64,000 bases of DNA from SB11 sp035906255. GTDB taxonomy: Bacteria; Bacteroidota; Bacteroidia; UBA8524. The stretch is taken from positions 1 to 64,000 of the forward strand of contig JAMIFM010000011.1 of assembly GCA_035906255.1 (NCBI GenBank), in the 5' to 3' direction. Numbering within the stretch: position 1 is the stretch's first letter; each line of letters opens with the position of its first letter. The translations under genes were made by a program, and so were the position numbers. Below are positions 1 to 8,941 of this stretch, one piece after another. The notes below the pieces were generated by a model. It did not search any database. It was not told where the DNA came from and worked only from the letters and a program-made list of their open reading frames with translations.

Positions 1-97
1 TATCTATTCCGGCCTGCGCGCAAATGGCATCCGTATTGGCCCCAAAACGGGCTGACCCATAAACAATATCACGTATTACACTGGTACTAACCCACAT
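1..97 (-). CDS. AraC-type transcriptional regulator, N-terminal fragment (runs off window)
   Basis: Reading the minus strand from an ATG at 97 gives 32 uninterrupted codons to the window edge. They begin MWVSTSVIRDIVYGSARFGA and continue with an NTDAICAQAG stretch. This resembles the start of the arabinose-binding-like N-terminal domain of OruR/GadX-type AraC regulators (a VxxxVIRxxxxxAxxxG pattern followed by a small helix ending in AG). The DNA-binding domain would lie outside the window. The gene is divergent from the DUF4345 gene at 189, sharing a 91-base spacer. Coding potential is moderately sure; the family rests on a short similarity. Confidence 0.5.
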   Translation of the reverse strand, partial: MWVSTSVIRDIVYGSARFGANTDAICAQAGID

Positions 98-188
98 GTA
101 TGCTGGCGTAAAAGGTTTGTTTTTTGGCGTAATTTACCACAAGCCGCCTGTTTTTGCTACGGTAGTTTTGCTAAAAATTATAAACAGT

Positions 189-584
189 ATGAAAGCAATA
201 AAAATTTCAGCCACCGTTTTTTTGGGATTGATGGGATTGGCTTTTGCCAAAGTAGGGATTGAAGCCTTAACAAATCCGCAGGCAGTTTTAGCTAATGTAG
301 GGATTGAATTGAATAATAGCAGTGCTCTTAGCTCAATGCGAGCAGTGTACGGGGGTATGCACCTTGTATTCGGTTTGTTTTGTTTTTGGGGAGCCTACAA
401 AATGAAGCGTGAAGCGTTGGGCTTAGTAACACTTTACACCATAGGTTTTGTAGCTGGCCGTTTATCAGGCATTGTAGCCGATGGCACTCCTAACGAATTT
501 GTATCGCAATGGCTGGTAACAGAAACCATTAGTCTTGCTATAGCCGCCTTTTTACTATTTAAACTAAGAAAACAAGAAGAATAG
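189..584 (+). CDS. DUF4345-like small integral membrane protein
   Basis: A 131-residue protein with about four hydrophobic helices: one near 5-25, then segments around 45-70, 75-95 and 105-125. The GLxxxxxG(I/V)xAL pattern near the N-terminus, the central MRAVYGGMHLVFGLF segment and the GFVAGRLSGI helix match the DUF4345 family, whose function is not known. I chose the ATG at 189 because the membrane protein starts there (MKAIKISATV); 31 further codons upstream are open but lack family character. It lies divergent from an AraC-type regulator, which may control it. Confidence 0.7.
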   Translation: MKAIKISATVFLGLMGLAFAKVGIEALTNPQAVLANVGIELNNSSALSSMRAVYGGMHLVFGLFCFWGAYKMKREALGLVTLYTIGFVAGRLSGIVADGTPNEFVSQWLVTETISLAIAAFLLFKLRKQEE

Positions 585-598
585 ATGTGTAGTTGTTG

Positions 599-636
599 GT
601 TAGCGGCAGGAATATACTCCGGTCGCTAACTGTTTT
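599..636 (+). terminator. probable intrinsic terminator after the DUF4345 gene
   Basis: GTTAGCG at 599-605 pairs with CGCTAAC at 624-630 and is followed by TGTTTTC. The T tract is weak and the hairpin overlaps the stop codon of the convergent antiporter gene, so it may act in both directions. Confidence 0.4.
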
Positions 637-2827
637 CATTTATTATTACTTGCAAACGCCTTGCATCGCCAACCATCCAAACAATATCACCTGCTTTAAA
701 TACAAAGTCAGATTCGGGGTTCAGGCTTCGCAAACCTTCGCGCTCCACTCCTACCACTAAGCCTTTAGTAAGCTCACGGATACCTGATTTACGAATACTT
801 TGGCCTATTAACTCTGATTCATCGCCAACCGATAATTGTTTTAAAGTGATCTGCTGTTTAGCGGCTAAATAATCATTAATCACGCCGTCTTTTGGTTCAA
901 TTGCGGCCTTAAAATCTTCAAGTTGGGCATCGGTACCAATTACAGAAATGTGGTCGTTAGGATACAGTTTTTCATCCCTTCCCGGTGCAACTATAATAAA
1001 TACATCCCGCTCAATTTTTGCAATATTTACTCCGTATTGTTCCCGTAACCCCAATTCTTGTAAGGTCTTCCCTACTCCCTCATAGCCTGATGGTATAATA
1101 AAGTCAGCAAGGTGGGTATCCCAAGGGGCAAGAACGGGCTTGTTCCGTTCGCGTTCATTCAGGTTGTTCAAAAATCGTAATTCTATGCGGCTGTAAAACG
1201 ACTCTAACCGTTTAGAGAATGCTATCAGGATAAGTATAATTACTACGCCTGCCGCTAATGCGGTAGTAGGCGAAAATAACCTATCGAGCAGGAAGCCGAT
1301 AAAAAATACCGAAAGTGCAATGCGCGATAGTTCAAGAACAATTAAAGGGCCTTTCTTTTGCAGCAAAACGCGCGCGTATGCTTCTTGCTGGGTACGGCGA
1401 AGCGATAATGCCCATAAGAAAGGTGCTAACATTAATAAACTGATGGATGCTGTAATACTCATTCCCCATCTGTATCCTTCAAAAATAATGGCCAAATAGC
1501 GGGTTGAAAGTAATATGATAGTGATGATAACCACTGAAAACACTATCATGTTTATGGTATATGAGCGGAGTACTTTTCGCCAATCACTGGCAACGTTGGC
1601 TGTACGGGTTTGGGCATTGTATTTTTCTAAACTCTCTTTCCAACGGGCTGGTAACAGCTTTTCAATAAAAGTATATACAGGCGATGAAAGTTTTATCATG
1701 TAAGGCGTGGTGAAGGCAGTGATAACCGATACTGCAACCGCTACGGGATATAAAAAATCGCTGGTAACTTTTAGTGATACACCTAAAGTGGCTATGATAA
1801 AAGAAAACTCACCGATTTGCGATAAACTCATACCCGCCTGCAACGATGTTTTTAGCGGCTGCCCTGTAATAAGTGCCCCAATGGTTACAAACAAGGGTTT
1901 ACCAAAAATTAACACAAACGTTGCCGCTGCAATGGGTAATGTGTATCGAACCAATATTTGAGGGTCGATAAGCATACCTACCGATACAAAAAAAACAGCT
2001 CCAAATAAGTCTTTAACAGGTTTTACTAAGTGCTCAATCTTTTCGGCGTGTACGGTTTCTGCTAATATTGAACCCATAATAAAGGCGCCCAACGCTGATG
2101 AAAAGCCTACTTCGGTAGCCAGTATTACCATTACCAAGCACAAGGCCAATGATACAATGAGCATTGTTTCATCGTTCATCAGTTTTTTGGCCTTTTTTAA
2201 GAAGGTGGGAATAAAGAATATACCTGCCAAAAACCAAATGGTAAGAAAAAACACCAGTTTAACCAGCGAGGCAATCATTTCTCCACCGGCAAAGGTTTGG
2301 CTAATGGCTACTGTAGAAAGTATTACCATTAATACCACCGCCACCAAATCCTCTACCACCAAAACACCCAGTACAATTCCTGTAAATTTTTGGCTTTTTA
2401 CCCCTAATTCATCAAACGCCCTGATAATTATGGTTGTGGATGCAATGGCAAGTATCCCGCCTAAAAACAGGCTATCCATTCCGCTCCATCCCAGTAAATT
2501 ACCCAACAGGTAACCAATAAGCATGGTAGCTCCTACCTCAATAAAGGCAGTAACAGCCGATACTCCCCCCACTTTTATCAGTTTTTTGAAACTAAACTCT
2601 AAGCCAAGGCTAAACAACAAAAACACAACACCTATATCAGCCCATGTGCGTATGTTTTCTGTTTCAATAATGGTAGGAAATAGAGGGAAATTAGGGCCCA
2701 CTAAAAGCCCTGCAATTATATACCCTAAAACCAGTGGCTGTTTAAGTCGTTTAAAGAGAAGACTTACTGCACCGGCTGCTCCCAAAATAAGGGCAAGGTC
2801 GGCTATTAAATTTGGCAGATGTAGCAT
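626..2827 (-). CDS. CPA2-family cation:proton antiporter with tandem RCK_C (TrkA-C) domains
   Basis: A 733-residue inner-membrane protein. Residues about 8-385 form a Na+/H+ exchanger-type unit of 12 or so helices. It carries the GxxLGP-type motif near 40-45 and an acidic pair E159-D160 at the position of the ion-binding motif in KefB/KefC-like proteins. A second hydrophobic block follows (about 425-540). Two RCK_C-like modules sit at about 571-645 and 660-731. These ligand-binding domains normally accompany an NAD-binding RCK_N domain, which is missing here. The likely role is K+ or Na+ efflux in exchange for protons, gated by a small ligand; the ion cannot be read from sequence. The gene stands alone and is convergent with the DUF4345 gene. 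Confidence 0.85.
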   Translation of the reverse strand: MLHLPNLIADLALILGAAGAVSLLFKRLKQPLVLGYIIAGLLVGPNFPLFPTIIETENIRTWADIGVVFLLFSLGLEFSFKKLIKVGGVSAVTAFIEVGATMLIGYLLGNLLGWSGMDSLFLGGILAIASTTIIIRAFDELGVKSQKFTGIVLGVLVVEDLVAVVLMVILSTVAISQTFAGGEMIASLVKLVFFLTIWFLAGIFFIPTFLKKAKKLMNDETMLIVSLALCLVMVILATEVGFSSALGAFIMGSILAETVHAEKIEHLVKPVKDLFGAVFFVSVGMLIDPQILVRYTLPIAAATFVLIFGKPLFVTIGALITGQPLKTSLQAGMSLSQIGEFSFIIATLGVSLKVTSDFLYPVAVAVSVITAFTTPYMIKLSSPVYTFIEKLLPARWKESLEKYNAQTRTANVASDWRKVLRSYTINMIVFSVVIITIILLSTRYLAIIFEGYRWGMSITASISLLMLAPFLWALSLRRTQQEAYARVLLQKKGPLIVLELSRIALSVFFIGFLLDRLFSPTTALAAGVVIILILIAFSKRLESFYSRIELRFLNNLNERERNKPVLAPWDTHLADFIIPSGYEGVGKTLQELGLREQYGVNIAKIERDVFIIVAPGRDEKLYPNDHISVIGTDAQLEDFKAAIEPKDGVINDYLAAKQQITLKQLSVGDESELIGQSIRKSGIRELTKGLVVGVEREGLRSLNPESDFVFKAGDIVWMVGDARRLQVIINENS

Positions 2828-3044
2828 GAACTATCTGCAATATACCTAAAAACGTTTTTTATACTTCCTGCGTTTATTAACAATAGATAGTTAGACGCAT
2901 TTTTTATACTGAATTTTAATTATTTATGACTAAACGGCTATATGGGTAAGTTTCAGTTTATAGCCAACTTCGTATTGATTTTGGCAATCGTTTTCATTTG
3001 TTATTCAAGCATTGGGAATTGATACTAATGTATATCACATCTAC

Positions 3045-3073
3045 AAATAAAAAGGGCGGCAATTATGCCGCCC
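3045..3073 (-). terminator. intrinsic terminator of the T9SS cargo gene
   Basis: Read on the minus strand, GGGCGGCA (3073-3066), a four-base loop and TGCCGCCC (3061-3054) form a perfect 8-bp GC-rich stem followed by TTTTTATTT. It lies 34 bases after the stop codon. Confidence 0.85.
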
Positions 3074-3106
3074 GATAAGAAAAAGGAAAAACAAATAATA
3101 GAGAGT

Positions 3107-4906
3107 TTATTTTACAATCAAAGTCACCGTTTTATTTTGTTGTTCGCCAAGCACTTTTACACTGTACATACCTGCTGCCATGTTTGTGCTGCTTATATCA
3201 ACAGGCAGTTTGTTAATACCTTTTGATAGTGTGTGTTTATTGCTGTAATACAATTTTCCCAGTAAATCATAAATTTCAACGGTGGCATCACCTGCTACAT
3301 CGCTTTCAATTTGTAAGGTTACTTCTTTTGAACCCGCAGCGGTTGGGTTGGGCATAATCAGTAACGCATCGTCGGCAGTTTTGTCTTCTTTAGGTGCTAC
3401 ACGCGCGTTGCTTCCGCCTGCAATCATCGGAGCAAAACACAAAGGTTGGTCTTTCATTGTGAAATGGAAAGACGTAAGGTTCATGTTGGGATTAATATTA
3501 TTCAAAGGATTTACGGGCATTTGAGGCATGGGGGGTAAACCGCCTAATTGCAAGGGGTTAAAGAATGCCTCGTTACAGCCTGATATACCGTTGTAATAGG
3601 CTCTTATCATGTACATATCAGCTCCGCCAAAACCCGGAAAGCTGTTGTTGGTTGAGCCGAAGATTGATAAACCATCAAAATTAGGTGGCGGAGGCCCACA
3701 AGGCACCATATTACGTTGGTCTAAATTATTACCGAAATCATCACCGGGGCCACCGTAAATAAACTCGCCCCCGGGCACTCCATTACCCCAAGGATCCATT
3801 TTTACCACCATAACATCGGCATTGCCAAAAAGACTGTTACGGGCATTACCCACAGCATAATACTCGTACTGACAAGCTGAATTGAGCCGTTCCATTACGT
3901 CGTAACAATAATTGTCGTTACCGGGGGCAAAACTCACATCAAACACGCTTAAAAACATGGGAGCTATCAGCGGATCCATGCGGGTAATCATAAAATCATA
4001 ATTACCGTTTATGTTGGTATAACCACCCAAAACAAAACCGGGAGGCCACATACCCGCCTGTGCGGTTTTTATGCTCCACCAGTCTTCGTTCGAGTTGGGG
4101 AAACCTGTGATAATAACAGGATGTGGCGCAGGCATACCATTGTTTGCATCAATATGGAATAGGAATGCATCGTCATCACCGTTAGCGGTGTTTATTTTAC
4201 CAACAATTGCAGCACCCGGAGGGCCGAAAACAGGTACTAAGTTTTCAGCAATATCACGGGCATAAGAATGTACTGCGGGGGGTAAAATATCATAAATCTG
4301 TCCCCACACCATTGCACCCGTGCATTCGTTAAACCTAATGGCATATACTTTTGAAAAACCGCCGGGGTCAAGGCAAGAACCCGTAATATACCAATCGCCG
4401 GGAAAATTTACCGACCTTTCAATACCGTAGGCACTTGTGATTTTAAAACCCGAGCCTGCAACTGGTGTAAAAGTAAATATAGCTCCTACTCCACCGCCCG
4501 GTGCCAAGTGCATAAAGAACACCCCGTTTTCAGGTATGGCAGGATGGTTACTAAAACCGCCCACAATACCCAACCTGCCGGGGCAAGTTTGCAGTTCCAT
4601 TGGTTGCGGAAACCCAATGGTGTTTAAGAGTGTTCCCGTTCCGGGGTCGGTAAGCACATAGTTTTCATTAAAGAAAACGCCGCCGCCTATATTACCGTTA
4701 ATATCGGTATATGCGGCAGGAATTGTGTTAACCGGTAAACAAGACAATGTTAAGCCGGTCATAAACTGACCAATGGGCATAGGTCCGGTGGTGTTGATAC
4801 CCGTCAATCCATACTCATCGTTGTTCAATCCATAAACGTGCTGAAAGTACTGTGCTTTGGTAGTTAACCCTGTTAACACCAATGCAATTAAGATTAGTTT
4901 TTTCAT
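3107..4906 (-). CDS. secreted T9SS type A sorting-domain protein, function unknown
   Basis: A 599-residue protein with a Sec signal peptide (MKKLILIALVLTGLTTKAQ, residues 1-19). Its long middle is rich in Gly, Pro, Asn and Phe, with recurring blocks such as IVGGFSN, VLGGYTNINGNYDFMI and GSTNNSFPGFGGADMYMIR, suggesting a propeller-like repeat fold. The last 80 residues are a type A sorting tail: MPNPTAAG, a YDLLGKLYYS strand, LSKGINKLPVDIS, MAAGMYSVKVL and a basic end. T9SS should export it and anchor or release it at the surface. No catalytic motif is seen. It has its own terminator and no operon partner. Confidence 0.8.
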   Translation of the reverse strand: MKKLILIALVLTGLTTKAQYFQHVYGLNNDEYGLTGINTTGPMPIGQFMTGLTLSCLPVNTIPAAYTDINGNIGGGVFFNENYVLTDPGTGTLLNTIGFPQPMELQTCPGRLGIVGGFSNHPAIPENGVFFMHLAPGGGVGAIFTFTPVAGSGFKITSAYGIERSVNFPGDWYITGSCLDPGGFSKVYAIRFNECTGAMVWGQIYDILPPAVHSYARDIAENLVPVFGPPGAAIVGKINTANGDDDAFLFHIDANNGMPAPHPVIITGFPNSNEDWWSIKTAQAGMWPPGFVLGGYTNINGNYDFMITRMDPLIAPMFLSVFDVSFAPGNDNYCYDVMERLNSACQYEYYAVGNARNSLFGNADVMVVKMDPWGNGVPGGEFIYGGPGDDFGNNLDQRNMVPCGPPPPNFDGLSIFGSTNNSFPGFGGADMYMIRAYYNGISGCNEAFFNPLQLGGLPPMPQMPVNPLNNINPNMNLTSFHFTMKDQPLCFAPMIAGGSNARVAPKEDKTADDALLIMPNPTAAGSKEVTLQIESDVAGDATVEIYDLLGKLYYSNKHTLSKGINKLPVDISSTNMAAGMYSVKVLGEQQNKTVTLIVK

Positions 4907-5137
4907 TAGATTGATAGAATTGGTTGATAGTGTTTTTTGGAAAGCAATTGCTAATACAATGTTAACAAAAGTTACATGAAATCAAAAGAATATTTTTTAT
5001 TTCATATCTGATTGTCAAATATTTACAGACAAAACAATACCAACGGTCAAGGGCATACTAATTTACCATTATACCATAGTATTACTGCACTTTAGGTTTC
5101 TTGTAGCCGTTAATCCGTTATTAGTGTTAAAAAAACG

Positions 5138-5188
5138 ATGGCTGTTTGGCACTTAGCACCAACAAGCCATATCTTAGCCGAAATTTAA
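5138..5188 (+). promoter_or_regulatory. possible 16-codon upstream ORF before lgt
   Basis: An ATG at 5138 opens a 16-codon frame (MAVWHLAPTSHILAEI, then TAA at 5186-5188) in the leader of lgt. It ends 11 bases before the favoured GTG start at 5200 and is out of frame with lgt, so it could couple or tune translation. The evidence is only position; a chance ORF of this length is common. Confidence 0.2.
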
Positions 5189-5199
5189 GATTAGCCACT

Positions 5200-6405
5200 G
5201 TGTACCCCAATTTATATTTCCTCGTAAAAGATTGGTTCGGTATTGAAATACCCCTCTTTAAAATCATACAAATGTTCGGGCTTTTTATGGCCTTTTCATT
5301 TCTTGCCGCTTATTGGGTAATGACCAAAGAACTAAAACGTTTAGAAGCAAACGGTACTTTGCGTTCATTTACCCGTAAAGTATGGGTGGATAAAGCCCCC
5401 GGTACGTATGATTATGCAATGAACTTTGTGTTTTATTTTATTGCCGGATTTAAGATTGTAGAAGGTATTTTTTCTTTCGACCGTTTAACATCAAACCCGC
5501 AGGCGTTTTTGCTTTCAACAGAAGGAAATTTATTGGGAGGATTAGCTGCAGGTGCTTTGGGAGCCTATTTTGTGTACCGCGAGGGACAGAAAATGAAAGG
5601 CAAAACCGCCCGACAAGTTGAAGAAACCATGTTGCCTCACCAAATGATGGGCAACATTACGTTTGTGGCTGCCATTACAGGACTACCCGGTGCTAAGTTG
5701 TTTCATATACTTGAAAACATGAGCGATTTTTATGCCGACCCTATGGGCTCTATCCTGTCGTTTAGCGGATTGACCTATTATGGCAGTTTAATAACGGGTG
5801 CTATTGGTGTTTTGTGGTATGTGCGCAGGTTTGATATTCACTGGCGACACATGATTGATGCAGGCGGTGCTGCTATGATGCTGGCTTATGCGATGGGCAG
5901 GCTGGGCTGCCATGTTTCAGGCGACGGTGATTGGGGTATTGTGAACAAAGCCCCTAAACCGGGTTGGATGAGTGCTTTACCTGACTGGCTTTGGGCATAT
6001 AACTATCCTAATAATGTGAATCGTGAGTGTAACCCCTACCCTAATTTGGATAACAGCATGGGGCAAATATGCGATTTTAGTAATACGCCTTATCTTATCG
6101 ACCCTGTTTACCCTACTCCGTTGTACGAAGTAGCGATGGGTTTAGTATTGTTTGGCATTATATGGGCATTGCGCAAGCGTTTAAAAGCCCCCGGGCTTAT
6201 TTTCTGTTTATACATGGTGTTTGCAGGTATTGAACGTTTTACAATTGAGCAAATACGGGTAAACAACGTTATTGAGTTTATAGGTATCCATGCCACGCAA
6301 GCTGAATTTATTTCTGTTGGAATGATAATTATAGGGATAGGTGCTGCGTTTTATTTCATAAAAACACCCATTAAACCCAAAACCGCTGGCACACAAATTG
6401 AATAG
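5200..6405 (+). CDS. lgt: prolipoprotein diacylglyceryl transferase
   Basis: Lgt moves diacylglycerol from phosphatidylglycerol to the lipobox cysteine of prolipoproteins, the first step of lipoprotein maturation, in the inner membrane. From the GTG at 5200 the product is 401 residues and starts VYPNLYFLVKDWFGIEIPLF, as the family usually does. A TTG at 5146 would add 18 residues without family character. The Lgt signature is visible as GAAMMLAYAMGRLGCHVSGD followed by GDWGI. A YPTPLYE motif and the GIHATQAEFIS segment come near the C-terminus. An insertion of roughly 40 residues (PKPGWMSALPDWLWAYN onward) sits between the signature and YPTPLYE. The DUF4294 gene begins 31 bases downstream, so the two may be cotranscribed. 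Confidence 0.9.
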   Translation: MYPNLYFLVKDWFGIEIPLFKIIQMFGLFMAFSFLAAYWVMTKELKRLEANGTLRSFTRKVWVDKAPGTYDYAMNFVFYFIAGFKIVEGIFSFDRLTSNPQAFLLSTEGNLLGGLAAGALGAYFVYREGQKMKGKTARQVEETMLPHQMMGNITFVAAITGLPGAKLFHILENMSDFYADPMGSILSFSGLTYYGSLITGAIGVLWYVRRFDIHWRHMIDAGGAAMMLAYAMGRLGCHVSGDGDWGIVNKAPKPGWMSALPDWLWAYNYPNNVNRECNPYPNLDNSMGQICDFSNTPYLIDPVYPTPLYEVAMGLVLFGIIWALRKRLKAPGLIFCLYMVFAGIERFTIEQIRVNNVIEFIGIHATQAEFISVGMIIIGIGAAFYFIKTPIKPKTAGTQIE

Positions 6406-6436
6406 GTGTTATCATAACAGCAAAATACCTACTACT

Positions 6437-7000
6437 ATGAAAAAACATATCACACTGTTTATAGCCGCTTTTGCTTTGTTTTTGCTAAATACAAACCAAG
6501 CTGATGCGCAAAAGATAATCCGTTATGAATACGTTGACGGAGATTCTATACCCGTATATGAATTTTCAGAAGTAACATACAGTGAGTTGGATGATGCTGA
6601 AACCAAAAAGAAATACCTGCTGCTTATCTACAACATCAAAATAGTATTCCCATACGCAAAAATGGCGGCTTTCCGCCTGCAATTAATGGAAGACAACCTA
6701 CGCCAGTTAAAAGGCAAAGAGCGTAAAGAATATCTAAAAGCATCAGAAAAAGCCTTTAAAGAAGAGTTTACAGGTTTCTTAAAAAATATGCCCCGCTCAC
6801 GAGGCATATTGCTTACAAAGCTATTGTATCGCGAAACGGGTAAAACTGCTTATGAAATTTTAGAAGCCTTTACCAACGGTTTTGAAACCTTTTTGTGGAG
6901 CACCACTGCTCAAGTCTTCGGAGGTGATTTGAAGGATACTTTTGACCCCATGGAGGATTACCAAATTGAGCACATCATTAAAGGCTTGCAATTAGAATAA
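6437..7000 (+). CDS. DUF4294-family exported protein
   Basis: A 187-residue protein starting MKKHITLFIAAFALFLLN with signal-peptide cleavage after ADA (about residue 25). The body is charged and helical, with the family pattern YVDGDSIPVYEFSEVTYSEL, then YNIKIVFPYAKMAAFRLQLM and RGILLTKLLYRETGKTAYEIL. DUF4294 proteins are common in Bacteroidota and have no established function; a periplasmic location is likely. I preferred the ATG at 6437 over an in-frame start 39 bases earlier, because the signal peptide begins there and the earlier start overlaps lgt. Confidence 0.75.
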   Translation: MKKHITLFIAAFALFLLNTNQADAQKIIRYEYVDGDSIPVYEFSEVTYSELDDAETKKKYLLLIYNIKIVFPYAKMAAFRLQLMEDNLRQLKGKERKEYLKASEKAFKEEFTGFLKNMPRSRGILLTKLLYRETGKTAYEILEAFTNGFETFLWSTTAQVFGGDLKDTFDPMEDYQIEHIIKGLQLE

Positions 7001-7113
7001 CCCCTGCCCTTTTACTTTTTCCTTACCCGTTATATAAAACTATCGTAAGCGCAGTTTCCTGTGCATACAAAATAATGTGTGCAGCAAGCCGTTAATAATT
7101 TATATTGCCCTAT

Positions 7114-7980
7114 ATGAAAAAAGTTGCCGTTTGTTTTATAGCCCTTTTTCTTTCTGTAATTACTGCAACCGCACAAAAAAGTGCAGAAGATTATTATAAC
7201 GATGGGATGAAATATGCCCAGCGCGGAAATTATAAAGAGGCTATCGGCTATTTTGATATGGCTATCCGATTAAAGGACAATGACTACTTCAGTATGTTTA
7301 ACAGAGGTATCGCCAAATCAAAATTAAACAACTATGCCGAAGCCATTGCTGATTTTAAACTGGTGCTTACGTTTAAGCCTGACTATACAAAAGCTTATAT
7401 AGCCATAGGAAATTGTTACAAACGCCTCACTCATTTTGACACGGCGGTTAATTTTTACAGCAATGCGCTTGAGTTTGAGGCTGACAATTCTGAAGCATTG
7501 TATCACCGCGCCCATGTGTATGAAAGTATGAATATGTTTGACAGTGCTGCCGGTGATTTTTTGGAGCTGGTTGAAATGGGTGTTGATGTGGGTGATAAAG
7601 GGAAATATTACAGTGATACGGCTAAGAACAGGCCGAAACCTAATAGTATTACTAAGTTAACTCAAACAAGTGCCGATGCTACTTATGGTTTTACAGCTAA
7701 AAATCCTATTAAAGTAGGTACAGGAAAAAAGGGAGGTTTTGGCAATGTGCGTGATTATCTGAATCTTTTGCGCGACAGTAAGAAAAAGCCAATAAAGTAT
7801 AGCCGGGTGCAAGCGTGCTGTCCATACAAGCCCAAAGGTTTTGCAGGTAACGTAAATGTTGAAGAGTATAATATTACTTATACGGACGAAACCGGTGCCG
7901 AGGTAACTAAGAAACTATACCTCACCTATTACGAGTATGAGGAGCCGAAAGTTCCTGTTGGTTTAGTAGCCGCTAAATAA
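7114..7980 (+). CDS. exported tetratricopeptide-repeat protein
   Basis: A 288-residue protein with a signal peptide (MKKVAVCFIALFLSVITATA). About four TPR units cover residues 22-155, seen as YYNDGMKYAQRGNYKEAIGY, FNRGIAKSKLNNYAEAI, YIAIGNCYKRLTHFDTAV and YHRAHVYESMNMFDSA. The C-terminal 100 residues are not TPR and end in a probable beta-rich segment with an ACCPYKPKGF pair of cysteines. It probably acts as a periplasmic scaffold; no partner can be named. The ATG at 7114 is chosen over a TTG nine bases upstream. The gene runs convergently into an AraC regulator 12 bases away. Confidence 0.75.
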   Translation: MKKVAVCFIALFLSVITATAQKSAEDYYNDGMKYAQRGNYKEAIGYFDMAIRLKDNDYFSMFNRGIAKSKLNNYAEAIADFKLVLTFKPDYTKAYIAIGNCYKRLTHFDTAVNFYSNALEFEADNSEALYHRAHVYESMNMFDSAAGDFLELVEMGVDVGDKGKYYSDTAKNRPKPNSITKLTQTSADATYGFTAKNPIKVGTGKKGGFGNVRDYLNLLRDSKKKPIKYSRVQACCPYKPKGFAGNVNVEEYNITYTDETGAEVTKKLYLTYYEYEEPKVPVGLVAAK

Positions 7981-7992
7981 TCTCAGTCCCCG

Positions 7993-8799
7993 CTACTTTT
8001 CTTTCAGGGTAAACGCTTTATAGTCTTTAATAAAGTGTGAAAAATCAGTGTAGCCCAGCTCATCGTATGGGTACGCAGAACCGTATGCTACATAGTAAGG
8101 TAGTGCATTGCGGAAACGCACTATACGCGCACTGGTTTTAGGAGAAAGTCCCACACTATGCTTAAAATAACGGGTGAGTGTTTTAGGCGTAAGACTTAAT
8201 GCACCCGCCAATTGATTAATAGTATAACCTGTTTGGTTTTGATGAAAATGATTGATTGCTTTGTGCAGGTAGTAATGGCGGTAGTTTTTTTGTTCGTTTT
8301 TAGCCCATAAACCTAATAAAAACAACTCAACACGCTTAGCGCGCTGTTCAAAAGTAGTGTCGGCGGCAAGTTTCTCTTCCAGCTCAGCCGTTTTTGCAAG
8401 TTCATTTATCAGCACAAAGTCATTGTTTAGTGCTTGTGCATCAACATCTAATAACGCACTTAGCCCCGCAGGCTTAAACTTAATACCCAGCAAAAAATTA
8501 CCATTGGCATGGTGATACATCACAGGTTGGTTGCGCTGCCCTACTACAATACTTTTAGCAAAGCTCCACTCATCAGTACTTTCTTGTTTTTTAATCCCGA
8601 ACGGACTACCCAAATTAAACACCAACGAGGCATTAAGATTGGCAAATATTTGTTCCCAGTAATCGTTTTCAGGTGCTCCGTTTCTTAAATCGAGCTGCCA
8701 GTAACATTCCACATACAGTTGTAACGGCACACAGGGCACGGCAAAACAGTATTGCTTTGCAAAATACTCGGCGTCCATTATTTCGGCTCGTATGCTCAT
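7993..8799 (-). CDS. AraC-family transcriptional regulator (DUF6597-type sensor domain)
   Basis: A 268-residue regulator. Residues about 20-130 match the beta-barrel sensor type called DUF6597: PLQLYVECYWQLDLR, LVFNLGSPF, then VVGQRNQPVMYHHANGNFLLGIKFKPAG. The last 100 residues carry two helix-turn-helix units; NQLAGALSLTPKTLTRYFKHSVGLSPK is the first recognition region and the second is RNALPYYVAYGSAYPYDELGYTDFSHFIKDY. The ligand is unknown. An AT-rich 142-base spacer separates it from the cytochrome gene, which lies upstream on the same strand, so it has its own promoter region and may act on a neighbour. Confidence 0.85.
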   Translation of the reverse strand: MSIRAEIMDAEYFAKQYCFAVPCVPLQLYVECYWQLDLRNGAPENDYWEQIFANLNASLVFNLGSPFGIKKQESTDEWSFAKSIVVGQRNQPVMYHHANGNFLLGIKFKPAGLSALLDVDAQALNNDFVLINELAKTAELEEKLAADTTFEQRAKRVELFLLGLWAKNEQKNYRHYYLHKAINHFHQNQTGYTINQLAGALSLTPKTLTRYFKHSVGLSPKTSARIVRFRNALPYYVAYGSAYPYDELGYTDFSHFIKDYKAFTLKEK

Positions 8800-8941
8800 T
8801 GTTTCTTAACGGAGAGATTATTGTGAAATTTGAAATTATATATTTAAAATATTAATCTAATTTAAAACGACTTACGAAATAAATTTAAACTTATACTTTA
8901 TGTGTTTATACTAAAACTAATACAAATATCTAATGAGTTTA

